Shown here: piece after piece, positions 11,456 through 22,589 of the stretch
Position numbering within the stretch: the first letter of the stretch is position 1
How the letters are laid out: every line of letters begins with the position of its first letter
Assembly (NCBI GenBank): GCA_011799875.1
Contig: CM022301.1
Span: 85,641,667 to 85,705,666, forward strand
Source: Thinopyrum elongatum
Taxonomy: Eukaryota > Streptophyta > Magnoliopsida > Poales > Poaceae
Length of the DNA: 64,000 nt
Direction: 5' to 3'
Program-made: the position numbers and the translations under genes
The notes under the pieces: model-generated
What the model was told of the DNA's origin: nothing
Seen by the model: the letters and a program-made list of their open reading frames with translations, nothing else
Database searches by the model: none

Positions 11456-13499
11456 ATGTTGGGTCATCATAGTTTTCATCAACCACCTCTACCCCTTCTT
11501 CAATGAGAGCTTCCTGCCATCTGTAATGCCCCTTTCTGTTGTGATCAGCTCTACCACAAATTGAGCAGTGCATTGTAACACCTTTTTTGTTCAAAACCCT
11601 AACACCATTCTTGATCTTCTCCTCAGGGGTCTTCTTTCTGTTTTTCTTGGGCCTTCCCAACTGTTTTGTAAACAGAGGTGGATGCACCTTATAACCATTC
11701 TGTACCTCCCACACATTTGGGTCTCCAAGAGGGACAAGAGTGTATCCATATGCTTTCAAATATGTCCTAATAGTGAAGCACTCATGTACCATTGTCTATG
11801 GGTCAATCCTCTCCTCCCTGCAACAAGATATAGAATGCCCACATGGTACTCCAGACAACTGCCATCTCCTACAATCACATGTGTGCAAACCAAGATCCAC
11901 TGTGTAGCTATTGTTACCAGACTGAACTCTGAACATCTGTTAGCCAGCTTCTGTTACATGGCAATTTGCAGCAAACTCAGTGTTCTTCTCCAATTTCTTC
12001 CTGATCTTTGGGCATATTCTCTGCCCTGTCCACTTTTCTATAGCTTCTCTTTGCTTACTCACCATCCTGTGCATTATCTTGTAAAAAAATATACTCAAGC
12101 ATGCTTAGCACTGGCATCTCTCTACCCTCAAGGATGCAACTGTTAAAAACTTCAGAGTTATTGTTCAGCAGAATATCACATTTGGGAAATACACTGAAAA
12201 ATGCTTTGCACCAAGTCTTTGCCTCCAGTCTTTCAGTCTAATGGAAGGCAGCTGAGCAGTGACCATCCATTTTTTGACAGTTTTCTCTCCATTTCAACTT
12301 GTTTGGTGATCTGGCAATGGCCCACAGGCCTTGCTTCAGTACCTCTCCTTTGTGCTTCTCATTGAAATTTTGGTAAATATGCCTCACACAAAACCTGTGC
12401 TCTGCATCTGGCCAAACTTTGTGGACAGCATTTATCAGACCTTTCTGCTTGTCACTCATAAGTGTGAAAGGAGCACTGTTGGTGATGTTCAAATCATCTT
12501 TCAAAGTTGTGAGAAACCACTCCCAGGAACTTGTGCATTCTACTTCCACCCAGCCCATAGCAATGGGGAAAATGCAGTCATTAGGATCAATGCCAACAGC
12601 ACTAAGCAGCACACTTTTGAACCTATTTTTCATATGACAGCCATCTATGAAGATAATAGGCCTGCATCCCTTAAGCCACCCTCTCTTACAGGCATCATAT
12701 GACCAATACAATGTTTTCAAACATTTTCTGCCCAATGGATTTTTTTTATCTTTAACCAGTCCAGTTGTTAGCAAAAAAGTTGACCCAGGGTTCTTGCTCC
12801 TTAATTCATGTCCATAATCCCATAGCCTACTGAATTGCTCTTCTTCATCACCATGGATCTCCTTTAGTGCTGCTGTTCTAGCCCTAGCTAGCTTTCATCT
12901 TTTAGGGGTGCAATTAAATTCTTTGTTATTTTCCTTGAAAATGTTCCAGGTGACATCTTCTGGTCATCTCTGAACTCATCTATGAAATAGTTGCAAAGGA
13001 ATTTAGCTGTCAAATCCTTCAACTTCCACTTCTTCTGGCACATATGCTCTCCATAGTAGGCCTTGATGACAAATCCTCCAGTCCTATTGTCATTGCCAGC
13101 CTTAAGCAGCCATGGGCAACCTCTCTGACAAACTGCATTATATCTGATCTTGTCATTCTTCAACTTCTTGATCTGCACTCTGTTCCTTATTGAATATGCA
13201 GTAATAGCTTTCCTCAGCTCAACCACATCAGCAAATACCATCCCTATTTTAAATACAGGGGATTTCATGTCCACCTTGGAGTTGAAAGCTTTGAACTTGT
13301 ACTTCAGTTGCTCTTGTTCTTCAATTGAGAGATTCAAATCTTCATCTTCAAGTACATAGTCAGGTTCCACCTCTTCCTCCTCTTGCTCAGCTTCTTCATC
13401 AACATCAAAGTCAATGTTATCTTCATAAAGATCATCATCTCCATCATCTATGTCATAATCACTGTCACTGAAATCTGAATCTGAAAGCACTACATCTTC

Positions 13500-13620
13500 T
13501 GCACAATCAGTCAGCAAGTGCTCTTCTTCTGCAACATGAGTCAGCAAGTGCTCTTCTTCTGCAACATGAGTCAGCAAGTGCTCTTCTTCTGCAACATTAG
13601 CCAGCAAGTTGTCTGCTTCT
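13500..13620 (-). repeat. 30-base tandem repeat inside the transposase N-terminus
   Basis: About three to four copies of a unit containing AGTCAGCAAGTGCTCTTCTT encode the repeated acidic EEEHLLTHVA segment. The frame is kept. Confidence 0.85.
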
Positions 13621-14164
13621 GTCTCATCTGCTGCAAACTCTGAAATTGGATCTTCAGCATTGACTGAAATGATGCTGTGAGAACATGCTGCACTGGCTGC
13701 AACATCATTTGGGTTTACCATTCTGACAGGACTCTGAACTGCTGCCACTGTACATATCAAATCTTGCCTGAAATTACTGATGAAATCTGAATGGTCAACC
13801 ATGATTGCAAGCACCTTATGCTGAGCACTGGCTCTTATCATTTGCTGCACATCCTCATCACCTATGATTCTCAGCATACCATCTGAAATTGTTTTGTCAG
13901 GTATGCACCAATAAATGATGTGCTCATTGACAGGATATCCCAACCATAGCATGTGCTCTTCAATGGATGCATATGAGAATGTGCCAGCATCAACATAGTC
14001 TAGCACCTCCACTGAAGGATTATAGTACTCCATGTTATTTATTGCTCCATAGAATAGTCCACCATGCTCCAGTTCTAGTGTGGAGAAAGGGGTGTCCACA
14101 CTTAGTCCCATTGCTGAATCACAAACTGCAGCCACAGAGTGCAGAATGTAAGCACAAGCATCAA

Positions 14165-14630
14165 TAGAGATAACTGAATAAATACATTTAACTGAATCTT
14201 GCAAGTTAAATTAAGTTAACTGCATCATGCAAAATAACTGAATAAATTAAGTGAACTACCACAGTGAATAACTGAAGTTAACTGCATCTTCAAGTTAACT
14301 GAATAACTGAAGTTAACTGCATCTTGAACTAACTGGATAAATTCAGTTATATGCATCTTGCAGGCTAACTTAAATAATTCAGTAAACTACTGATGTATGC
14401 TTCTTGGCAGAACATGGTAGTGTTGCTTTCCTACTATAAGAAAGAACATCAACAAAACCGAAACAAAAACAGTAGGTAAATGAGATTTTGAACAGTGAAC
14501 TGCACAAACTGACTTAACTGAAGAAATACAGTAACTGCACCTTGCAAACTGAATTAAGTTAACAGAATAAATTCAGTTAACTGCATCTTCCAAATTAAGT
14601 AAACAAATTCAGTAACCAACTTATTTAATA
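14165..14630. repeat. AGTTAACTGAA/GCATC repeats in the first transposase intron
   Basis: AGTTAACTGCATCTT and AACTGAATAAATTCAGTTAAC variants repeat through the intron upstream of the main transposase exon. They are the same word family as in the GRF intron. Confidence 0.85.
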
Positions 14631-15288
14631 GCATTGCTAATCTAAGTGCTAAGTAGTAATGCACCACTTATGTCAAGCCGTGCCCTACATTGCCTGGTAC
14701 AACTACAAAGTTAAGCCTTTTTACAGTGCAATGTTGTCCCCTACGCCAAAATCCTAGGCCAAATTGCACATGTATTGCAAAACAGTATGCACGTACTAGC
14801 CATAACCCTAAAGTCTGGCCGAAAGAAGATGCAAAACAAGAACCCTAGCTTCATGCCTAAAATCCCCAACTTCACAGCCCAAAACCCTAGACTCGAATCA
14901 ACTACCAAATAACCAGCTTTACGGCGCGGGAAACACTACAACCACGAACTACCACCGAAAGGACCTGAAACGATCTCCAAACTGGGCGATCCAACGGGGA
15001 GGAGGAGGACACCGGCGGACGATAAGAGCAGAGAGAGGAGGAGGAACAGAGCAGAGAGGATGACGAACCATAATCGGGAGGGTTGACATCGAGCGGCCGA
15101 ACTTGGTGCGTGGTAGGAGGCGGCTGCAGACCGCCGGTGAAGTCTGGCGACGACGCCATGGACGCTCACGCGAGAGTAGCCAGCGCAGCCTGTCGGCCAG
15201 TCACGGACAGGAGAAGAGCGGACGAATGATTGGGGGAGGGGAGGGAGACAAAATAAATTCAGGTGAAAATCTTCAACGACAACGAGGT

Positions 15289-15509
15289 GTAGTACGGGTT
15301 CATTACTGCTAAGGCCAGGAGGGTAAATGCAAAAAGTGCGGCGCCGACTGGCTCTGCTGACTTGGCTATAGTTGGCATCGTCTGATTGGCTGATGACTAA
15401 ATCTACATATTGGGTGCAAGTTGTAGGATGAAATAGTTTGTTTTTTCAAGTTCCAGGACTAGATCATCACATCCAGGACAAATTGTAGGACTCCTGGTGC
15501 TATTACCTC
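15289..15509 (-). repeat. Right terminal inverted repeat of the Mutator element
   Basis: This is the complement of 8092-8311. The candidate first ATG of the transposase (15159) lies 130 bases inside it, mirroring the 122 bases on the GRF side. Confidence 0.93.
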
Positions 15510-15760
15510 TGATATGAATTCACACGTCGCTGTCCCTGCCCTCGCTGATGACCAGCTACACTTGTAGTTCCCGTGTTGACACTTGCAGGTTCAGAGAATG
15601 TAGCTTTTTTACTCGCAAAAAAAAACGTAGTTTTTATTTTTGAGACAAAGAGAGAACGTAACTGGGTTGCTGCCCATGGGCCGAATGGTTGGGCTGTACG
15701 TTTGTGGCCTTCTAATCGCAGCGTGCGTGCAGGTGTGTGTCTGTTTCCCTACCGGTATAA

Positions 15761-16787
15761 GGGCATCTCCAACAGTAACTCGCAAATTTTGTTCCGAATC
15801 CGTTCATGGATAAGAGGGGACCAGTCCACGGACACAGATACGGGAAGACGTCATCCAACGCTAGCCCCATACATTTCAACCCGCATTTTAACAAAGCGGA
15901 CGAAATTCATGCAAACCGGCCGATATTCATTAAAGTTCGGATAGAAAACCGCACAAATCATCCACACATACCATGTAAATTAAGTCTAGTACAACAAGGT
16001 CTCAAATTCGGCTAGATCCCGGATGTCCAATAAGTTTTTTATGAACGGGTCATGTCACCTCATACATACTCCCCCTTCGGCTTCATCCAACAATGTGTGC
16101 ACTTAAATGATCGTCCCTCTATCTTGTGATACACCACGATAGCGCGTGCAGGCTACATATAACGTATAAACCAAGAGTGAATGAAGCAATCAACAAGTTG
16201 AGCATGAGAAGAAAAACTTACGATCTCGTCCTCTGTCGCGTGCAATGGCCACCTCCATTGTCGAGTAGCTAACCATCCTTCGTACTCTAAAAAACGACAT
16301 AGCATTTAAAAATAAACTCAAGGCATTTGACCGAATACCTGCCGGGCGTGGTGTCCGTCATGGAGGTCGTCAACAGCGGGCGGAGTGTACTTGGGTACAA
16401 ACCGCTACAGGGTGGAAAGCTCCGTCGTAATGGCGAACGGGCGCGTCGGTGCTAGTTGCGGACGTCCGGTAATGCCTCTTTGGCGGCCGAAGACGTACAT
16501 CAGCGGCAGCGGAGGTGGAGGGTGCGGATGCAAAGCAAGGTGGAGAAGGGGCGGAGTGGAAGGAAATGGTACTGGAAAGGGGGATTGGGTGGGCCGGGGT
16601 GTCAGAGTCCTACGTTTCAGGTGTCTGGACTCCCGCAAACCTCCCCCCATTTCGTCTCTAATTTGCGGGAGAAATCGCGTCCGGACCGCCCCGTGGACCG
16701 ATACAGGCCCGCGTTGGATGGCTTCCTCGGTCTAGACAGCGTTGTCCGGACGGATGCGGGCGGTTTGCGGGTCCGCCTTGAAGATGC
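15761..16787. mobile_element. Harbinger-like non-autonomous element, right end damaged
   Basis: The left end GGGCATCTCCAACAG follows TAA (15758-15760). The right edge, on the complementary strand GCATCTTCAAGG, matches that end but lacks its first two or three bases, where it meets the tandem repeat at 16788. The interior resembles 29458-30756 over several blocks, for example TTCATCCAACAATG and ACTTACGATCTCG. No intact frame is present; it is a deletion derivative of an element with a Myb-like ORF. Confidence 0.65.
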
Positions 16788-18040
16788 GACGAAAAAATCT
16801 CTTTGGCTCCCAAGCTCCAGTGATCCATTTATTCAAAAATAAAATAAAAATCATATTTATATAAGTAAAAAGAACTGACAAAATATCTAAATGTACCCAA
16901 TGATGTATCCTATAAGCATGCAAAATTGCACCGCTACACACAAATGACAAAATCTGGTAAATTTTGGAGTTTGGAATATAGGCAGCGTTCACTATACTTA
17001 GGTCCATACTTTTTTTCATTCTTGCGCAGTTCAGAATTCAAATTATTTCAAATTGAGGTTTTGCACGTTTGTAGGATAAATAATTAACTACATCCAGAAT
17101 TTTATCAGACTTTTATGAAACTTACCAATATGAATTTTTGAAATAAAGGGAGCGCTGGAGCTTGGGAGCCAGCGGTCCCTACTCTATAATCGATTGTTGT
17201 ACTGGTATAAATGACGAAAAATCTCTTTGGCTCCCGAGCTCCAGTGATCCCTTATTTTAAAAAACAATTGAAAATCACATTTATAAGTGAAACAAGAGCT
17301 GACAAAAATATCTAGTCAATGATGTATCCTATAAGCAGGCAAAATCCCATCACTAAATTCTTTAAATTTTGGCCTACACAAAAATGATAAAATCTGATAA
17401 ATTTTGGAGTTTGGAAAATATGCATCGTTCACTATACTTAGATCCTTCCTTTTTGTTATTCTCGTGTAGTTCAGAATTCAAAGTATTTCAAACTGAGGTT
17501 CTGCTCGTTTGTAGGATAAATCATTAATTACATCTATAATTGTTTTTAGATTTTTTTGAAACTTGTTAATATTTTTTAATTTAAAAAATAAAGGGAGCAT
17601 TGGAGCTTGTGAGCCAGAAATGCCTACTATTATATAACCGATTGATGTACTGGTATAACTGACAAAAAATCTCTTGGGCTCCCAAACTCCAGTGATCCCT
17701 TTAAAAGAATTCTTATTTATAAGAAATTTTTTAATATATATTTAGATGTCGTGAATGATCTATCCTATAAGCATGTAAACTCGCACCGCCAAATTATTTG
17801 AACTTTGGCCTACGCGAAAATGACCAAATCTGATAAATTTAGATTTTGCAAAATATGCATCGTTCAATATACTTAGATCCATAATTTTTTCTCTTGTATG
17901 GTTCAGAATTCAAAGTATTTCAAATTGAGGTTTTTGTATGTTTGTAGGATACATCATTAACTTTGTCCACTGTTTTTTCCCAGACCTTTTTGAAACTTGT
18001 AAATATAACTTTTTGAGTTTAAAAAATAAAATGAGCACTG
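16788..18040. repeat. Three tandem MITE-like units of about 430 bp
   Basis: GGCTCCCAAGCTCCAGTGATCC opens each unit (16805, 17229, 17677). Units 1 and 2 close with its inverted copy (GGAGCTTGGGAGCC to 17170; to 17615). The spacers between them are also alike (TTGTACTGGTATAA). Unit 3 loses its right end at about 18040. The interior is AT-rich and non-coding. Inverted ends suggest a MITE; direct tandem order suggests later duplication. Confidence 0.75.
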
Positions 18041-18169
18041 AAAGATTAGGATTTTGATGACCTGCTGAGTCATTTGGATCTGCTAAGTCATTTGGATCTG
18101 AAAGATTAGGATTTTGATGATATGGTTATAGAATAGGAAGAATTCAAGAATATGAAGGCAAATGCTAAG
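18041..18169. repeat. Short direct repeat
   Basis: GAAAGATTAGGATTTTGATGA occurs at about 18040 and again at about 18100. Between them GTCATTTGGATCTG(C/A) is duplicated. Confidence 0.7.
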
Positions 18170-18171
18170 AG

Positions 18172-18590
18172 CATCTCTAACTAATCCCTTATAATTTAGC
18201 CCCTCAAATGGCCCCTTATCCCTTAACTTCTTATATTTGGTCTACTAAATAAAAACGGTTCTTAGCCGATCCCCTAAACCTAACTCCCTATTTTTATTCG
18301 CCAAATCTTCCTACTTATGTTTACATAGTACATTTCAACTACATATTTGCACACATATTAAATCCAAACATAATAATTAAGGTTCAGACAATTCATGATT
18401 GTTACAAATTCATAGTTTACAAACAAAATTATTCAAAGTCAAACACATGTAAGGGTTCAAATGAAGTAAAGAGCATGATAAAAACACAACTATGAAGTGT
18501 TATGGAGTAGCCACTGATGTTCAACAAGATCATCCTGGAGCTGGTATAAACTTCTCGGTTCTCGATGCTTCGATGCGCTCCGAGGAATGT
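18172..18590. mobile_element. Harbinger-like left end, truncated
   Basis: TAA followed by GAGCATCTCTAACTAATCCC resembles the Harbinger-type ends of this window. No matching right end is seen before the next repeat. It carries no coding frame. Confidence 0.4.
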
Positions 18591-18594
18591 CTGT

Positions 18595-18890
18595 ATCCTA
18601 TTTGCATTGTGTTCTCTCGTGGAAAAACACGAAAGCACAATTGTGCTTCTTGTGACAAAAAAAAATCTGTGCTTCCACGAGAAGCACAACCGTAATTCTT
18701 GAAGAAGGAAAAGAACATGCTTCCATGATAAGAACAGATTTGCTTTCGTGGAAGCACAAATCTGTGCTTCTCTGGAAAGAAAATAAAAATATGTGCTTCC
18801 ATGGAAGCACCATTTTGCTTCTGAGAGCTTCTCCGAAAAAAGAGAGAAAACTCCAAAAATATATACAAAAAATCCACAAACGTGCTTCTC
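18595..18890. repeat. Cluster of inverted GTGCTTC / GAAGCAC motifs
   Basis: GTGCTTC(C) and its complement occur about ten times within 300 bases, several as close inverted pairs such as TGTGCTTCCATGGAAGCAC. Such clusters are known as subterminal repeats of plant CACTA elements. No CACTA terminus was found, so this is only a resemblance. Confidence 0.6.
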
Positions 18891-20217
18891 CGATCATTTT
18901 GTATTCATTTTTTGTGTGAATCATTTTTTTTGTTTATTTTTTCTTTTTTTTCTTTTTTTTTTGTCAGAAAAGTCAGTCGAAACCTATTAACATTGTATCA
19001 AGTTTAGAAGATCTCCACGCTAGAATTATAACGACAGTTTGAGATTTGGACGCATGGTTCAAGAGATAAAATGTTTTGAATAAACGAATCTATGGAAAAA
19101 GGAAAACACCCAGGTTGCGACAAGTGGCGCACATGCACTCTGCCATATATCTGTGCCTCGGAAGGTGGGGAAGACTTTTGCGAGGGGTACCCCTTCACTA
19201 GTGATTTCGCCACCTCGACCATCAATTGTAGCCAGTCCTATTTAGCTTGTACCGTGGTGGATAGAGATCTACCGCTTCGCACACTTTGGCCCGGCCCAAC
19301 TTGCCATTGGCCTTTTTTTTCCTTTTTTCTTTAGTTTTTTTTTTCATTTTTGTTCTTTCCTTTCTTTTTTCATTTTCATTTTTGGTTTTCTTTTTTTCTT
19401 CTTTTACGTTTGTTTTTCATTTTTCCTTCCATTTCTTTTTTCTTTATTTCCCCCTTCATTGTTGTGAACATCTTTTCAAATTCGTGAGACTTTTTTGAAA
19501 TCATTGACATTTTTTAAAATCATTAATTTTTTTTGAATTCATGAACATTTTTATGAAATTGTAAACTTGATTCGAATTCACAAACAATTTTTCACAAATT
19601 GGAAAACATTTTTTAATTGCAATCATTTTTTCCAATTTGCAAATATTTTCTTTAAAATTCATGACATTTCCGAAATTGTGAACTTCTTTTAAAATTCACA
19701 AACATTGTTTGAAGCATTGAACTTTTTTTTGAATTTGGAGAACAATTTTTGAAGTTCGCAAACAATTGTTTGATTTGAAGAACATGTAAAAAAATGCATG
19801 AACATTTTTTGAATTCCAAAAAGTTTTTAAATTCATGGAAATTTGTGAGTTCTTGAACATTTGTTTAAATTCAAGAACATTTTAATACTTTTTTTCAGAA
19901 TCTTGAATCTTCTTATTACCAGAGTAAAAATCAAAATCGTGAAGTTTTTTGTGAATCAGTGAGTATTTTATGATTTCTTGAACATTTAACTCACATGTTT
20001 TGAAAATTGGAACTTTTTAAAATCCCGAATTATTTAAAAAAGTATAAAAACAAAAATGAAAGAAAAAACGAAACCAAAATAACTAAAAAAACATGGAATA
20101 AAAAAACAGGGGGTGTGCTGCCCAGCACTTGGGCTGGTCCAGAAGGGCACGTTGGGAGCTGGGGGTGCGCACTACGCCTCTTTCCAGCGCATAGAGCGCC
20201 AAATAGCAGCTCCCATC
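18891..20217. repeat. Pyrimidine-rich tracts and degenerate GAACATTTTT-type words
   Basis: 18900-18970 and 19310-19460 are T-rich or TTTC-rich. 19480-20030 repeats loose words of the kind GAACATTTTTTGAAATTC every 25-30 bases. 20105-20217 is a GC-richer segment. Hydrophobic open frames here come from the base composition and are not genes. Confidence 0.7.
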
Positions 20218-20470
20218 GTTTTTCAGGGGTAAATGCAAGCTTTATTGATCAAAAACCGTAGAATGCGGGACACACCTCGGATCGTGAGGACGGCCTAGCC
20301 AAACATGGTGCCACGGACCCAAAGAATGCAATTTTTTTGCTAAAGTATGTGCTCCCGTGTTCGAATCACGACATTTAAAAGTAAAACTATAGTTAAAAGT
20401 AGAAGCTCTCTACTGAATTTCACTATTTGGTTGCCATTATGGATATCACCCACGACCTGCTTTGAATCAC
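20218..20470 (-). pseudogene. 5'-truncated LINE tail (RNase H C-terminus)
   Basis: On the minus strand one frame reads GAHTLAKKL then HHVWLGRPHDPRCVPHS and stops at 20244-20242. This is the ending typical of plant LINE RNase H domains, and the plus-strand LINE tail at 26.2-26.5 kb has a similar end (RRVWLGHP). AATAAA-like sequence and a short A run follow. The upstream half is frameshifted, and only the last part of the element was inserted. Confidence 0.7.
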
Positions 20471-20485
20471 ACACGACCATGAACC

Positions 20486-20780
20486 GCGGCAACTATTTCT
20501 CGCTTTAAGCGAGACTCCCTTCTGCCTCGCCGAAGATCTTCCTCTGCGATGAAGTTATCGGGCTGGCCTAGTTTTACTTTTTTTTTCCGTTCGCGATCGC
20601 TCGCAGCGCTTGGTTCGCTCGTTCGCTGGGCGCGGCGACTATTTCTCGCTTTAAGCGAGACTCCATTCTGTATCACAGAAGATCTTTCCTCTGCGACAAG
20701 TTATCAGGCCGGTCCAGTTTTGTTGTTTTTTTCGTTCGGCACTCACTCGTTGCGCTTGGTTCGCTCACTCACTGGGCCAT
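20486..20780. repeat. 146-bp tandem duplication with a hairpin
   Basis: The segment starting GCGGC(A/G)ACTATTTCTCGC at 20486 recurs at 20632. Each copy contains the near-palindrome TCTCGCTTTAAGCGAGA. The copies have diverged by substitutions and small indels. Confidence 0.8.
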
Positions 20781-20839
20781 TTTTTGATCGAGTTCCTTCG
20801 CTAGCTGACCTTCCTTCGCAGGTTTTGCTAGATTTTTTT

Positions 20840-21945
20840 TCGGATTTTCTTGTTTTCTCACTAGTTTCTCCGGTTTTTGGATTTTCTTGTTTTCTCACTT
20901 GTTTCTTCTCTGTTTTATTTTCTTCATTTTTTCTTTTGTTTTCAATGTTTTTTATGTTTCTTTCTTTCTTTATCAGTTTTCATTGTTTTTTACATTCTTT
21001 TGCAATTGTTTCTTCGGTTTTATTTTAATTTTTCTTTTTTGTGCCTTTTTCCTTTCTTTTTCATTGTTTTCTATGTTTTTTTGTTTCTTTTTGTTTTCAT
21101 TCTACATTTTTTGTATAAGTCAAGAATATTTTCTAATACACATGTAATATTTTTTAAATACAAGATTATATTGTTTAATACATGGTCAACATTTTTTTGT
21201 ACATGTTTTTTTGTTAATTCTTGATTAAGATTTTTCAAATACAGGTTTAACTTTTTTTAATACAATGTAACATTTGTCTATACACATCTAAAATTTTCCT
21301 ATTGTTTGATCAACATTTTTAAATACCTGTTTGCATTTTTTTAAATGCTTGATTCACATTTGTATATACATGATAAAAAATTTCATCATTTTTTCAATAC
21401 ATGGTCAACATTTTCTATACACATTTAATATTTTTCAAATTATGATACACTTCTTTCAAAAGCTTGATTAACATTTTTAAATACATGGTAAACAAATTTC
21501 TCCTTTTTTTAATACTTGGTCAATGTTTTTTCTATATAAATTTACATTTTGAAATGCTTGATTAACATTTTACAAATGCTTGTTCAATATTTTTCAAATG
21601 CTTGATTAACATCTTTTTCAAATGCTTGATTAACATTATTTATATACACGATGAAAAAAATTATCTGTTTTTTAATACATGGTCAACATTTTTTCTATAC
21701 ACATTTAATTTTTTCCAAATGGTTGATTAACATTTTTCAAATACTTCTTCAAATGTTTTTCAAATGCTTCATTAACATTTTTCAAATATATGATCAACTT
21801 TTGATACACTTTTTGTTTACATGATAAACATTTTCTCCATATATATTTAACATTTTTCAAATACTTGGTCAACATTTTTCAAATGTTTTTATATAGTTTT
21901 TTACAATATGTATTTAGAATATTTTAAAGCACTATTCAAAAAAAT
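20840..21945 (+). repeat. Left arm of a long inverted repeat
   Basis: The arm is T-rich, then built of TACATGGTCAACATTTTT-like words. Its outer part (TTTGCAATTGTTTCTTCGG near 21000), middle (TTTCATTCTACATTTTTTG near 21095) and inner end (TCAACATTTTTCAAATG near 21870) all occur in inverted order at 22590-23560. It is non-coding; long frames here are composition effects. Confidence 0.75.
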
Positions 21946-22589
21946 CTTCCGATTCAGCGATTAATCTTCCGATTTATCACTAATCTTGGGGTGATCGATA
22001 AGATTATGCCTTATCTTCATCGTTTATCTTTTGGGCCGTTTTATCGCTCTGACAAGCGATTTATCGGGAATCTACCGATAAATCGGACCTATTCATAGCA
22101 CTATGTTTGCAAAAACTATGTTTATTTATGTTTTGTGGACCTTGTTACGCAATATGTATTGTTGTCCTATTTTGTTTGTCATTATACAAGGATTCAAAGG
22201 CTAGGAATCAAGGTAACACTTCTGTCCAATATTGTTTTGGTGTTGAATATAGCGTATTTTAGTGTTGGGAACCTGAGATTTACAAAAAAATATCCGATTA
22301 ATAGTCGACCGATAAAATCGATTAATCGACCGATTTTTGATTAATCTCTAATCCCTAGCTGACCGAGACGATAACGATAAGCGATATCCTCAACATTGTT
22401 TTGAAGTATATACAAAAGTAAAAAAGTGAAGCAAAAATGAATACAGAAAACATAATGTGAAAACCGAAAAAGAGGCTGTGGGAACCCACGAATGATGGCG
22501 GTGCTGCGAGTTGGCCCGGAAAGCAACAACTTCATTTTCTGTTTTTTCTTTATTTTTTTGTTTTTGTGCTTTGCTTTCTTTTTAAACTT
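21946..22589. other. Loop of the inverted repeat
   Basis: The loop is about 640 bp and not part of the arms. It carries its own words GATTAATC / CGATAAATCGG, repeated and inverted at 21955-22090 and 22290-22390. No gene is seen. Confidence 0.6.

Larger units (their letters stand above)
10605..15159 (-). pseudogene. MuDR-type transposase (mudrA-like), broken
   Basis: A likely exon 1 runs 15159-15069. A 955-base GT-AG intron (15068-14114) joins in phase to an exon starting at 14113. The N-terminal part has an acidic stretch and three copies of a 10-residue EEEHLLTHVA unit. Next come the MuDR N-terminal domain (about 13270-12960), the MULE catalytic domain with [16 protein letters not shown] and CVRH (about 12700-12370), a SWIM finger CDCRRWQ...CGH (about 11880-11838) and a zinc knuckle CSICGRADH (11575-11530). 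An AT-rich intron (about 11455-11165) precedes a Gly/Arg-rich C-terminal part ending RRSERLK at 10605. Breaks are a frameshift near 12888, in-frame stops at 12238-12240, 11940-11942 and 11796-11798, and a frame change near 10800. The protein is therefore not functional here. Domain identity is firm; exact splice sites are inferred. Confidence 0.85.
8092..15509. mobile_element. Complete MuDR-like Mutator element with two convergent genes
   Basis: The element is 7418 bp. The inverted repeats (8092-8311 and 15289-15509) are about 220 bp and very similar, both starting GAGGTAATAGCACC. The flanks carry a 9-base target duplication with one mismatch (TAATATGAA 8083-8091, TGATATGAA 15510-15518). Long TIRs, a 9-bp duplication and a MULE transposase place it in the Mutator superfamily. 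A GRF zinc-finger gene runs rightward from the left TIR and a mudrA-type transposase runs leftward from the right TIR, with 878 bp between their ends. The layout matches maize MuDR (mudrA and mudrB convergent from the TIRs), but the second gene is different. The transposase is broken while the GRF gene is open. Confidence 0.93.

Noticed and set aside
13500..13620. CRISPR-like regular repeats
   Set aside because: The repeats are in frame in a transposase coding region and have no spacers; the genome is a plant.
19286..21224. Phe/Leu-rich open frames that look like membrane proteins
   Set aside because: They come from T-rich low-complexity tracts; the complementary arm at 23.3-23.6 kb gives mirror frames.
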